From Xiphophorus maculatus (Eukaryota > Chordata > Actinopteri > Cyprinodontiformes > Poeciliidae): 64,000 nt of DNA. Under the pieces are notes generated by a model, which saw nothing but the letters and a program-made list of their open reading frames with translations, did no database searches and was not told where the DNA came from. Where the stretch lies: NCBI RefSeq assembly GCF_002775205.1, contig NC_036464.1, positions 1,922,001 through 1,986,000 on the forward strand. The letters run 5' to 3'. How positions within the stretch are numbered: position 1 is the first letter of the stretch; the number at the start of each line of letters is the position of its first letter. Shown here piece by piece: positions 25,001-36,650 of the stretch. Position numbers and translations under genes: made by a program.

Positions 25001-28000
25001 GCCAAGCAAGGTTGAAGAGGTGCTGCAGAATCCTACAGAGCTGCTCTGCACCTGCACAGGCCTTCAGGACTCTTGGGCTGACTCTATCTGTACCTTCAGC
25101 CTTGTCTGGTTCAATTTCTCCAGCTGCCTCTTCACTTGACCTCTAGAGACAGACACATGGGAGGTGGAGGCAAAGAGAGCAGCAACATCTCCTAATTTGG
25201 TTGAAGACCAACTTGTAGAAGCAGAAGACCTCATAACTAAAGTGGAAAATAAAACCTCTCAAGTTTGATGGGACAAAGGAGGGTGGGATCTCTGATCGGG
25301 CGGAGAAGAGAAGGTTAATAAGCTTGTTAATGAACTGAATCTGTCCAGAATCTATCCAGACTTCCACCTATCCAATTCTCCTTTACTTGAACCCTGTGAT
25401 CTTTTTAATCTCTGACCACATCTCTCTAAAATTATTCCTTTGTAGTTTGTTCTGTAGTTTCTTCATGTACTTTTGCTTGCTGCGTCTAATCTTGACGTTG
25501 AGCGTTGAGCTGCTTCTGTATGGATTTCAATAATTCCCTGTCTCCCTGCCAGAAAGCTCTCTTATTATGGTCTCAGATCATTAGTGATACATAGTTTGTC
25601 ATTACCATGTGGGAATTGTGTTGTCCACACAGAAGTTTATATAGTTGATCACATACTCAGACATGGCGTCGATGTCCTCTCCATGTTGCTGGAAAAGAGC
25701 AATCCAGTCTGTACCCTCAAAACATTTCTGCAGGGCCTTGTTAGCTTCATGTCACCACTTTCTCACAGGCATTTTATTTACCAATTGTCTCTGAGCAAGA
25801 GGTGTATATTAAGAGCATAGATAAACAAAGATGTGGTTTGATTTTCAGAGAGGATGTCTTATTTTGGAGAAATATGAATCCTTGACATTTGCATAAAACA
25901 AATCCAATATATTTTTTCTAAAACAATTGACAAACATTAAAAGCATAGCCAAGAGTGAGGCATGATTAAAATATCAGATATTTTCATGAATACACTGGGG
26001 CATTGTCTGTAGTTTAGCAACAGTAGAACTGATGACTTTACATGCAATGTTTGCAACAGCTCAAGGTTGTATGTAGGTGGTGTCCAAGATAACAGTTGTG
26101 AACTTTCTTGGTCACCTATCTATCATTAGCAAAACTATTTTTAAATCACAAACTATTCTGTTCCAGCTGCTGGAGGACAACATTGTCATTTTTGTGAAAA
26201 ATGAGCTGAAGAAGATTCAGAGGGTTCTCAGTCCAGTTTCCAAAATATACCCAGAGAGTCAGATACGTGGGTTGTTGGAAGGTGAGAAGGAACAGCTGAG
26301 GAAGAACAGCAGAGAGGCATTGATGAAAATGACTCTGAATTTCTTGAGGATAATGAATCTGAATAACCTGGCTGACCATCTCCAATGCAGTAAGACATCT
26401 ACTAAGATTGTATCTCCTGAACACATGAGACATTCATACATCAGACAGAACAAAATCTCTTCAAATAAAATTTAAATCTAAATAAGAATAAAATCATTGT
26501 CTCTAGGTTAAAGATACTGTTTGTTTTTGTTTTGTCTGTTTGTTTTTTTAAAATTAAGAACATTTTGCTACAGTCTATGAGGAGAACATTAAAGCTGGTC
26601 TGAAGAAGAAGTTCCAGTTTGTCTTTGAGGGGATTACTAAAGCAGGAAGTCCAACCCCTCTAAATCAGATCTACACAGAGCTCTATATCACAGAGGGAGG
26701 GACTGGAGGAGTCAATGATGAACATGAGGTCAGACAGATTGAAACAGCATCCAGGAAACCACATAGACCAGAAACAACAATCCGACAAGAAGACATCTTT
26801 AACGTTCCACCTGGAAGCAATCAACCAATCAGAACAGTGATGACAAAGGGAGTGGCTGGCATTGGGAAAACAGTCTTAACACAGAAATTCACTCTGGACT
26901 GGGCAGAAGACAAAGCCCACCAGAACATCCAGTTCATATTTCCATTCACTTTCAGAGAACTGAATGTGCTGAAAGAGAAAAAGTTCAGCTTGGTGGAACT
27001 TGTTCATCACTTCTTTACCGAAACCAAAGGAATCTGCAGCTTTGAGCACTTCCAGGTTCTGTTCATCTTTGATGGCCTGGATGAGAGTCGACTTCCTCTG
27101 GACTTCCACAACAAGGAGATCCTGACTGATGCTACAGAGTCCAGCTCAGTGGATGTTCTGCTGACAAACCTCATCAGGGGGAAACTGCTTCCCTCTGCTC
27201 TCCTCTGGATAACCACACGACCTGCAGCAGCCAATCAGATCCCACCTGAGTGTGTTGGCATGGTAACAGAGGTCAGAGGGTTCACTGACCCACAGAAGGA
27301 GGAGTACTTCAGGAAGAGATTCAGAGAGACAAAAGAGGCCAGCAGGATCATCTCCCACATGAAGACATCACGAAGCCTCCACATCATGTGCCACATCCCA
27401 GTCTTCTGCTGGATCACTGCTACAGTTCTAGAAGATGTGTTAAAGGCTAGAGAGGGAGGAGAGCTTCCTAGCACCCTGACTGAGATGTATATCCATTTCT
27501 TGGTGGTTCAGACCAAAGTGAAGACAGTCAAGTATGATGGAGGGGCTGAAACAGATCCACACTTTAGTCCAGAGAGCAAGAAGATGATTGAGTCTCTGGG
27601 AAAACTGGCTTTTGATCAGCTGCGGAAAGGAAACCTGATCTTCTATGAATCAGACTTGACAGAGTGTGGCATCGATATCAGAGCAGCCTCAGTGTACTCA
27701 GGAGTGTTCACACAGATCTTTAAAGAGGAGCGAGGGCTGTACCAGGACAAGGTGTTCTGCTTTGTTCATCTGAGTGTTCAGGAGTTTCTGGCTGCTCTTC
27801 ATGTTCATCTGACCTTCACCAACTCTGGTGTCAACCTGATGGAAGAAGCACAAAGATCCTCAAAGAAGTATACTTTTTTTCAAATGCCAAAACTAAAATC
27901 TCTCCATCATAAAGCTGTAGACCGGGCCTTACAGAGTTCAAATGGACACCTGGATCTTTTCCTCCGCTTCCTCCTGGGACTCTCACTGCAGACCAATCAG

Positions 28001-31000
28001 AGACTCCTACAAGGTCTGATGACACAGACAGGAAGTAGCTCTCAGACCAATCATGAAACAGTTCAGTATATCAAGGAGAAGATCAATGAGAATGTGTCTG
28101 CAGAAAAAAGCATCAATCTGTTTCACTGTCTGAATGAAATGAATGATCGTTCTCTAGTGGAGAAGATTCAACAGTCTCTGAGTTCAGGAAGTCTCTCCAC
28201 AGATAAACTGTCTCCTGCTCAGTGGTCAGCTCTGGGTTTCATCTTAGTGTCATCAGGAGAAGATCTGGATGTGTTTGATCTGAAGAAATACTCTGCTTCA
28301 GAGGAAGTTTTTCTGAAGCTGCTGCCAGTGGTTAAAGCCTCCAACAAAGCTCTGTAAATACTTTTCTTTTATACAATAATTTATACATTTGTATGTTTCG
28401 GATATCAAGCAAATCAAACATGCTTGGTCAAGTATTTATTCTGTATTATATTTGCTGTTGATAGAACTGATTATGTTTATTTATAGTTTTTTATTATTAT
28501 TGACTCCTTAGGTTGTGTGGATGTAACCTCTCAGAGAAAAGCTGTCAAGCTTTGTCCTCAGCTCTCAGGTCCCAGTCCACTACTGTCACAAAACTGGACC
28601 TGAGTAACAACAATCTGAAGGATTCCGGAGTGCACCTTCTGTTACATGGACTTGAGAGTTCAAATCACAGACTAAAAACCCTTAGGTAATTATCAGGGAC
28701 ATGGAAATGAATTTTCCTTTCAAGCCAAATTCAGTTTTTTATATCTACGTCAAATCACATCCAATGGCATAAAATAATGAAGACAGCACATAGTTTACAA
28801 GAGAAACTAGTACAATTGAAGAGGCAAGGAAACAATCTATACCAAATTCAGTTAAAGGAAAATGGCATTCCTTCAATTTAGTAATGCATCACATCCACAT
28901 AAAATCATGTACTCTATTTCAAATCAACCAGAATAATATAATAACACGCAGTTGATCATAAAAAGACAAAATGGTAAATATTCTGTAAGTCAGAAAAAGT
29001 GGTTGCTTTGAGTTGTAAACTCTGCAGAGATCTCTCATCCAGAGCAAGTTAAGGTGACCTAAAGGAGTTCCTACTGCTATTTACTTGATTGACTTGATGA
29101 GGTCGACTATCCACTGTCACTTCATACTCCATCTGAGGGAGTGACTGCTGACTCTACAGCAATGGAATCAATGGAATCAACTAAGTTTCCTGAGATGGAA
29201 AATTTTTATGTGTTTGAACAATTGAACTTGGCTGCACTACAAGACTTAAATGTGCCTATATAACTGCATTGATCAGATTATTTCTTTGCAAAGTGTCTTT
29301 AGAGGATATTAATTGGGAACCGAGGCTATGCAGTACAAATAACTAAAGAGAATTGATTTAAAATAAATTAGTAAATATTTTTATACTCTGCTTCAGACTG
29401 AGTTGCTGCAACCTGTCAGAGAGAAGTTGTGAAGTTCTGTCCTCAGTTCTCAGCTCCCAGTCATCCAGTCTCAGAGAACTGGATCTGAGTAACAACAACC
29501 TGCGAGATTCAGGAGTGAAGCTACTTTCAGCTGGACTGGAAAGTCCAAACTGCAAAATAGAAATTCTCAGGTAAACTACAGATTTTTAAATTCCATTTCT
29601 AAATGCACCAGACATGGGAAAGTGGTTAGCAACTTGGCAGCCCAAACTCTTGTACAGGACTCGTGTTGAAAATATCCCCAAAAGAAAAAAGCTGTGTTGC
29701 ACAGACAATGATAAAATTTTGGAGTGTCTTGTTAAGTAATTGGTTATCCAGTATCAGTGGAGCTGGTTGAATTCTTTAAATACCTCAGTATAGAAATGGA
29801 TAATTGACTTCTTCTCCCTGCATGTGGCCCTCATTTATGAAAAGGGTTATCAAATTCTCCACCTGCTAAGAAAACTAGAAGTGTTTGATTCATAAAAATG
29901 CATTCACATTGGTTTATAAGACACTTATTGAATTAATTCCCATATCTCAACATCTCCTAATACAGTTTGAATCCAATGAAACACAAAACAAAACATTTCT
30001 GTCAACAAAATTACTGGTTCAATTCAACACTTGCTGCTGAGCTGTGCTATGCTGGTCAGGAAAGGTACTTGGATCACAGAGTACCATTCATTATGCCTTC
30101 ATAGTGTTTTCATCTTCTTCCCTGTAGCACAGGGGTGTCAAACTCCAGTCCTCAAGGGCCGGTGTCCTGCAACTTTTAGATGTGCCTCTGCTGCACCACA
30201 CCTGAATAGAATAATTAGGTCAATAGCAAGGTGCTGGAGAACTGGTCTACACAAGGAGGAGGCGATTAAGCCATTTCATTCCAGCGTTTTGTACCTGTGG
30301 CACATCTAAAAACTGCAGGACAGCGGCCCTTGAGGACTGGACTTTGACACCTGTGCTCTAGCAGATGCTATAAAGTAACCCCTGTCAGGAAAATTATTTC
30401 TAAAAATAATTTGTCCCTATAAAATGACCCTACTAAACAAGCTACATTTCCTTTATTGGTTTCTGTTATACAAGATCTTTTAGACTTTTATCTTTTTTCA
30501 TAAACACCTGTAAGTGTTATTTTTACTTATTGTTTCTTTGATACTTGTATGTTTGAAAACAAACATTGTAACATGAAGCCATGTGTATAAACATATTACA
30601 ATCAGTTTACAAAATTGTAGGGGCTAAATGTATCTATCTTTATACAAGCTCTTAATTATCAAGAAGACATTTTTCAAGATTTTCTGATTTCAGGATCATT
30701 CCACATTGGATTTATTAATCAGTTGTAATTGTTTCTTAGTTTTTATTATTTGGAAAACCTAACTTTGTAGAAATTTGATTCAGCCTGAACCTTTTTTGAA
30801 AAAAGATATGAATTTTCTTTGTTTTTAGCTTGTCGGGCTGTTTAATCACAGACGAAGGCTGTTCTCATCTGGCCTTTGCTCTGACCATGAATCATTCTCA
30901 TCTGAAAGAGTTGGACCTCAGCTACAATTGTCTAGGAGAGTTGGGAGTGAAACAGTTGTCGTTTGGACTGCAGGATTCACAATGGAGATTAAACACTCTA

Positions 31001-32417
31001 AGGTATGGAGACAACTGATACAGAGAGTATTTAGTAGAAGAGAAAAAATAAAAAGCAAGCTCTGTTATCTTTTTCTCTTTCTTTTCCTGGAAATAAATAT
31101 TTTTTTGACTCATAAGTTTCCACATGTGACCTGCCATAATTGATAAAATCATAAATGATTATCTGAAACATTGTGGTAAAAACACATATGTTTGTTTTAA
31201 GGTCACACCTGGGAATTAACTTTTTTAAACCAACATCTATCTCTTTTTTGCGGTTCCACCACCTCTCCCCATTTGTAACAGGAGGGATGAGCAACATAAG
31301 TGCTCTGTGAGTGGTTTGTCTGTCTGACTGGCACTCAAAGACTGGCAGCAGTTGCTTTTGGCTCAAGACTGTATGATTACTTGGTGGTTCCCCATTTTGG
31401 ATTTTGAACCAAGCTACTCTCTTAGGAAAAACAATCTTTTAGGTAGTTACCACGTAATCTTAGTCACATATACTGTCATATGTAATTTCAATAGGTATTA
31501 TGTAAATCTTTGTTTTTATATCTATTTTTTACTTCAAAATTATTTTTGTTATGTGATTTTTTTACATTTTCATTTCAACTTCTGTAATTCTTTGTAGTTA
31601 AGTGTAAAATAAAAAAGTAGGTTTTTTTTATCGTGCCTTAAAATGTTTGTGCTTGCTGCTGAACGAGACTGATGGTCTGACCCCTCAACCTTTGCCTTTT
31701 CAGAGTGGACCCTGCCGGAGTCCAGTGGTTAACACCAGGTCTGAGGAAGTGTAAGTGTGTTTGTCATTTCATGATTAACAACAAAGCATCTCACAACCAA
31801 CCATTTTCAAATTCTTCAGGTCTCAAATGTGTCAATTATCAGTAACTGGGTTTTCTTTATTCTCTTCATCAGATTCTTGTCAACTCACAATCGACTTAAA
31901 CACAGTGAACAGAGAGCTCAGATTGTCTGACAACAACAAGAAGGTTACACGTGTGAAGGACCGTCAGTCTTATCCTGACCATCCAGACAGATTTGATGTC
32001 CCTCAACTGCTTTGTCAAACTGGTTTGACCTGTCGTTGTTACTGGGAGGTTGAGGTGAGAGGAGAAGTGGATATATCTGTGAGCTACAGAGGAATTAGAA
32101 TTAGAGGATACAGTGACGCTTGTTGGTTTGGACGGAATCATCAGTCCTGGAGTCTGTTCTGCTCTGATAAGGGTTATTCTGTGTGGCACAATGCCAAAAA
32201 AACACCCATCCTCTTCTCCTCTTCCTCCTCCCCCTTCTCCACCTTCTATGTCTCCAACAGAGTAGCAGTGTATGTGGACTATCCTGCTGGGATTTTGTCC
32301 TTTTATAGAGTCTCATCTGACACACTGATCCACATCCACACCTTCAACACCACATTCACTGAACCTCTTTATGCTGGATTTAGAATATTTCCTGATTCCT
32401 CAGTCTGTCTGTGTTAG
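18964..32417 (+). CDS. NLR1: FISNA-NACHT-LRR-B30.2 receptor, NLRC3-like
   Basis: Twelve coding exons: 18964-19052, 19213-19329, 20549-20671, 22431-22547, 22959-23034, 26167-26389, 26559-28353, 28512-28685, 29397-29570, 30829-31002, 31704-31750, 31873-32417. Lengths sum to 3,654 nt with phases that fit throughout, giving 1,217 aa. The N-terminus starts [15 protein letters not shown], a hallmark of fish NLRC3-like proteins, followed by two related 39-codon exons (KVTLKN..., NVTAES...) around a 41-codon exon. The FISNA segment covers about residues 249-335. In NACHT, Walker A is GVAGIGKT at 346-353 and Walker B is [10 protein letters not shown] at about 415-424. Three 58-aa LRR exons cover 847-1020. 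PRY-SPRY covers 1037-1217. The TAA right after KASNKAL is intronic: the donor is GTAAAT. The family consists of cytosolic innate sensors, and B30.2 is a likely ligand-binding part. The ligand is unknown. Confidence 0.9.
19053..21812 (+). repeat. Duplicated N-terminal exon block, copy in NLR1
   Basis: Introns and exons here are nearly identical by eye to 37,590-40,580 in NLR2, with few substitutions in long intron tracts. The NLR1 copy has one 39-codon unit where NLR2 has two. It also carries 196 bp (20,211-20,406) that are absent from NLR2. Introns being as similar as exons points to a recent copy event or gene conversion. Confidence 0.85.
23230..23760 (+). mobile_element. L1-type LINE ORF2 C-terminal relic
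   Basis: Translated in the plus direction with stops, the stretch gives a CPKC...[10 protein letters not shown] zinc-knuckle-like pattern. Then come [10 protein letters not shown] and PSIQKF motifs, as at the end of L1/Tx1 reverse transcriptase ORFs. It lies in the 3.1-kb intron between NLR1 exons 22959-23034 and 26167-26389. It is dead: several stops and frame changes. Confidence 0.6.
24745..25560 (-). mobile_element. L2/Rex1-like LINE reverse transcriptase relic
   Basis: On the minus strand the phrase [12 protein letters not shown]...[13 protein letters not shown] is readable at about 25,115-24,995. This is the conserved reverse transcriptase segment of L2/Rex1-type fish LINEs, inside an NLR1 intron. 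It is decayed and truncated. The exact clade is uncertain. Confidence 0.65.
26559..28353 (+). other. NLR1 FISNA-NACHT exon
   Basis: A single 1,795-nt exon codes for FISNA, NACHT and the winged-helix and HD2-like region. The preceding exon ends LQC plus one base, and this exon completes a Lys codon and continues [11 protein letters not shown] purine-rich acceptor (TTAAAATTAAG) makes the left border a little less certain than that of NLR2. Confidence 0.85.
30130..30355. mobile_element. hAT-type MITE, 226 bp
   Basis: Imperfect terminal inverted repeats: left CAGGGGTGTCAAACTCCAGT, right ends TTTGACACCTGTG. The inverted subterminal parts (CTCAAGGGCCGGTGTCCTGC and its near complement) are long. 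The flanking octamers CTGTAGCA and CTCTAGCA differ at one base, as expected for an 8-bp hAT target duplication. It lies in an NLR1 intron between LRR exons 2 and 3. Confidence 0.85.
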
Positions 32418-35400
32418 GTTAAAGAGTCTCTGAGAAAACAGACACATGGAAATTAGAATTATTCTTGGATATAGATGTTCTGTTTCTGTCTGTTACACAC
32501 CAAATATTTTCTGCATCAGTGGTTGGGACTCTTTCACCATAACTTTAACCAAGAGGATTCAGTAGCACAATTTATTTATTAAAAATTATTGATCCTATTT
32601 TATTACACAGAAATTAATCTCAGACACCTAAGACTTTCTCTCTCATATACATATTTTGAAAATGTTTCTGATTATAACATGTGTTTCAATATGTCACAGC
32701 ACAATTAATGTAGTGAAAAGATGTTTAATATTCTACATAGCAATATTGGAACAATGGTAGAACAATATTGGAACCATGGGGGGTTGCTAGTTTGATTTCC
32801 ACTGTATCTGCCTCTCTTATTGTGTCCTTGGGAAAGACACTTCACCCACCTTGACTGCTGCCATTGCTCAGAAAGGCTGATGACAACATCTTTGGGGCAC
32901 AGTGAGTCTGTAACTGTGGCTATAAACCAGTAGCTTGCCTTTATCAGAATGTGAATGTGTTCTTGAATGACTATGTTCAATCCTATTCAAGTCTGGTTTT
33001 GATTCTAAAAATATGTATCATTTTGTATCCCTGTAAATTGCCTAAAGAATTTCATTGATATGTATTGACCTGCAAAAACAAAGAAAGACAGATTAGTACC
33101 GTTAATTGGAGAAATGAAGAGGGGAAAAAGGGAGAAAACACCAGTTTTTGATGTACCCATGTTAGAGAACAGACGTATTGAATAAAAAAAAATTTATTAT
33201 ATAGTCCTACTCTGTTGTTTAAATATATTATTAGCTTTAATAATAATAATACATTTAATTATATAGTTCTACTCTGTTGTTTAAATGTATTATTAGCTTT
33301 TTCTCTTGTTTATATGATTTCTTGTTTACTAATAGATTTTAATTAATCTGTAATTTAACAGACCTTCCTCCAGTTTTTACTGCTCTTATCCACTCAGTAT
33401 ACCACTGAGTGTACTCAATCATTACAGATCAGGATTACAGAATGACAGAATGTAACCTAATTTCTACCACCTAACAAGTTGATCTTCTCAGTCCAGTTGA
33501 GTTCTAAATAGTTCTAGATTAGTGTAATTCTTGGAGTACTGACATAATGTTTTATATGTGTGTGATTTGTTCTTTTGCTTTGTTCTTGTGAGTAATATTG
33601 TTTCATGTGGATTTTGGAAACTACTGCAAGCAAATTGTGCCCCAGGAATAATAAAGTATTTGAATTCAATTCAAGTCTGTTCAGCTATGCTTCTCTCCTA
33701 AATGAAAGAACTAAACTAACTGATGTTACTGTTAACTTTCTACTATTTCTTCAACTTAGAAAAATTACTCTTGGTTAAGAACTCCTGGATCTTTTGCTGC
33801 TCTGTCATCTTAAACTCCCATTCTCCTGAGTCTGGCAACACTAATCAGATACTCCCACAGCATCCTTCCTGATGAAAAGGAGTTGTCTTATTCGTAGTCA
33901 CATCATTCATGCTCAGTATGCCCATTCAGGAGAATGGATTATTGCAAAGTTGGTGACTTGATATATCTGCACGGGTTTCCATGCTGAAAGGTTTTTGTAC
34001 ATGACTCTGTACCTTCTAAATAGTTTATATTTAACTTCTGCAGATTTCTTAGTGTCCTATATGCAAGTATCCAAAGTTTTTGAAAAAATAACATCTCCTA
34101 GGTAACCCTAGACACATGTAATAAACATAAATGGTCATTAATTAAAAGGTGTGGACTTTATATTTAATATGTTTAGTAAAGAGTAATTTGTGAATGTTTT
34201 AGGTAAAAGGTAGTCTGTTGTTTGAAATACAGATTGGTGGGAAAATATACTGCTTAAGCTGCTTCTCCCTGTGGTGAAAGACATTGGGTAAGTCAGATAA
34301 TGCTTATTGTTGGCTGATGACCTCACCCAAAGTTACTTACAGAAATGCTTATGGGTGTATACTCTGAGTGGTGAGACTGGTTAGAACAGTTGGAGTTGAC
34401 AGTAAAGGAAAATCAATGATTAGAGAGTCAAATTGAGAATTATGTCTCCTTTGTTGGCAAGTTTAATCAGGGTCTGTTCAACTGGCTACAAACAGCTTTG
34501 GCTTGTCCAAGGGATCAGGGGATGAGTTATTGTTTAGGGCAAGCTTTAAAACCTGTCAGTACTGGACAAAAGAAAATGAAATACCCATTATGGGATAAAA
34601 AACATTTCATATAGGAAAGGGGGTCTTTATTTATATCTCCCTTTTGGTGATATCTAGGTTAACTTATGTCAAGTCAAGTTAATTTATATAGTATATTTCA
34701 GCAACAAGGCAGTTCAAAGTGCTTTACACTATAGGTTATAACATAGTAACAAGTTATGAAACATCAAGAAACATTGCATTTTGTCAAATGCCATAATCAA
34801 AATCATGAAGCAAATATACAGATCAATGTTCCAGTTATTGTGAATCAAAAGCAACTCTAATCAGGTGAGTTTTTAATCTTAAAGTCAGGTCAGTGTGATG
34901 ACCTGAAAAACACAAGGTATCTGGAGAAACTGTTGCTCTTCCCATTGAAAAAGTTGCTTTGGAACCTTTGACTGGCCATATATAACTAGCTAAGACAAAG
35001 GTGGGGTGGTGTTTTAATTCTTTTTGTAAAATTTGGAATCACTTTAAATTTAAATATAGAGGCAAGGGGCACAAGATGGTTGTGCTAGATATCTGGTGAC
35101 AGCCTTATAGTACAAAGATGCTATTACTCCTCAGACTGGAGCTTTCAATGTACGGTCACATCTAATAAATTAGTCTGAAATTATTTCAAAACAAATTGAC
35201 CTCATGATTTGCTTTCTGTAATGTTCCTTCCATAAATTTGTTTAGTTTCTGTTAAATGACTAACAACCTTTAACAATACATTTATTGTGTCATTATGTTT
35301 ATTATTACATTTTTCTCATTTCAAATATATAATGCTAATTTGTATTATTGCTATAACTATATTAAGTGGAAGAGGTTATGTTTTATTTTTAACGTATCTG

Positions 35401-35920
35401 AGGTAAAGGGTTTTATAGTATTAGAAAAAGAAAAAAGTCACATGGGTTTACTACACTGACATCAAATAGTTTATGTTTGTACCACCTGAGGGAGACAAAT
35501 CCCCTCTAATAAAAAATCCAGTTGGTTCCCACTTAAAGCTGATTATCAGTTCCGCTTCCAGAACTGAACTTGGATCAGGAAAATAATTAAATAAAATGTT
35601 AGTTTGTGTTCACACTGGGAATCATGTGAAAGGTTCATATCTTCAGACATCATCACGTGATTTTTTTCTTTGACTCACTAGTTAGACCAGTCTGACCAGT
35701 CAGAGCATGTGTTGTTCACTGAGGCAAGAACCAACCAAAAGCTCTAATCACTTCATCATTCCATCATGAACCATTTTATATCAACTTTTAATCTTTGTTA
35801 TTAATATTTACTCAAACTCACAATGACATTCTATTTTCCATGTGTTTTTGGTGCTCAGAAAAACTTCAGGATGTCTATTTTTTATTTTGATATTAACTGA
35901 CCTGACCTGCTACCCCTCCT
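32418..35920. other. Intergenic between NLR1 and NLR2
   Basis: This includes the 3' untranslated region of NLR1. A possible AATAAA lies near 33,649, far from the stop. Dispersed repeats occur near 32,800-32,990 (GTCCTTGGGAAAGACACTTC, a common fish repeat phrase) and 34,695-34,760. No exon was seen. Confidence 0.5.
34690..34760. repeat. Dispersed repeat fragment, second copy
   Basis: Contains ATTTCAGCAACAAGGCAGTT then CAAAGTGCTTTACA, the same phrase as at 17,525. Confidence 0.6.
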
Positions 35921-35924
35921 ACTT

Positions 35925-36032
35925 GTCCCGCCTCCATTACAGGCGCAGCTCCAATTCATTTCAGGAAGCAGCTAAACTCTGTCACAGTTGGTTGGGTCCA
36001 CACTTCAACTCGTTGGACCATATGAACAAACT
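35925..36032 (+). promoter_or_regulatory. NLR2 promoter-proximal segment and non-coding first exon
   Basis: The exon ends GTTGGACCATATGAACAAACT before the donor GTAAGTTTG, matching the NLR1 leader. The upstream stretch CCCGCCTCCATTACAGGCG with CAGCTCCA aligns with 16,757-16,792. It lies about 580 bp before the second leader exon at 36,608. Confidence 0.55.
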
Positions 36033-36650
36033 GTAAGTTTGCTTTGTTTTATAATTGAACTTTGTCTTAATTATCTGTCCAGTTTGTTTCTGCTGTCTGA
36101 TGTCTGGAAAACATGTTCACCTCTGGTTTAAGCACAAATCTTAATAACTTCCTTCCTTTACTTTCTGTTTGTTCCTCAATTTCTTCATTTTTCAGGTGTT
36201 CAATTTGATTTAGCTTCAGTTTTTCTCCTCCCAGCAGCTGAGATCTAAAGTGTGTCTTGGTTTGTATTTTGTGATTTATAATTCTCTGAAAACTAGCCAG
36301 TAAAAATAAGTCTGATGTTCTGTACCACAATGATCCTCTGCTGTTTCATCTATCAGCTGAAATGGTTTCAAATGTTGAACTGAGTCAATGTGATGGATTG
36401 AAGCTTCCATAGTGAATCAGTGTCAGTGAATGAAAACTTTGTTCCATCTATGACCTGACAGCTGATGCAGCTTCCTCTGACTGCATTCAACTGACACTGA
36501 TATGAAGCAGAGAAGAAGAGCCAATCAGAGGAGCAGCTGATCTTTTTCCAGCTCTAATGATGTAAAGGATGATCAGAGCTGATGAATGATGTGTGTTTCC
36601 TCTGCAGGTGAAGGTAGAAAGTGTGTGTGAGCTGATGTGAATTCAGCAGC

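Noticed and set aside
28354-28357. Stop codon directly after KASNKAL in NLR1 (and at 44,276 in NLR2)
   Set aside because: Not a truncation: the TAA is part of the splice donor GTAA, and the next LRR exon joins in frame.
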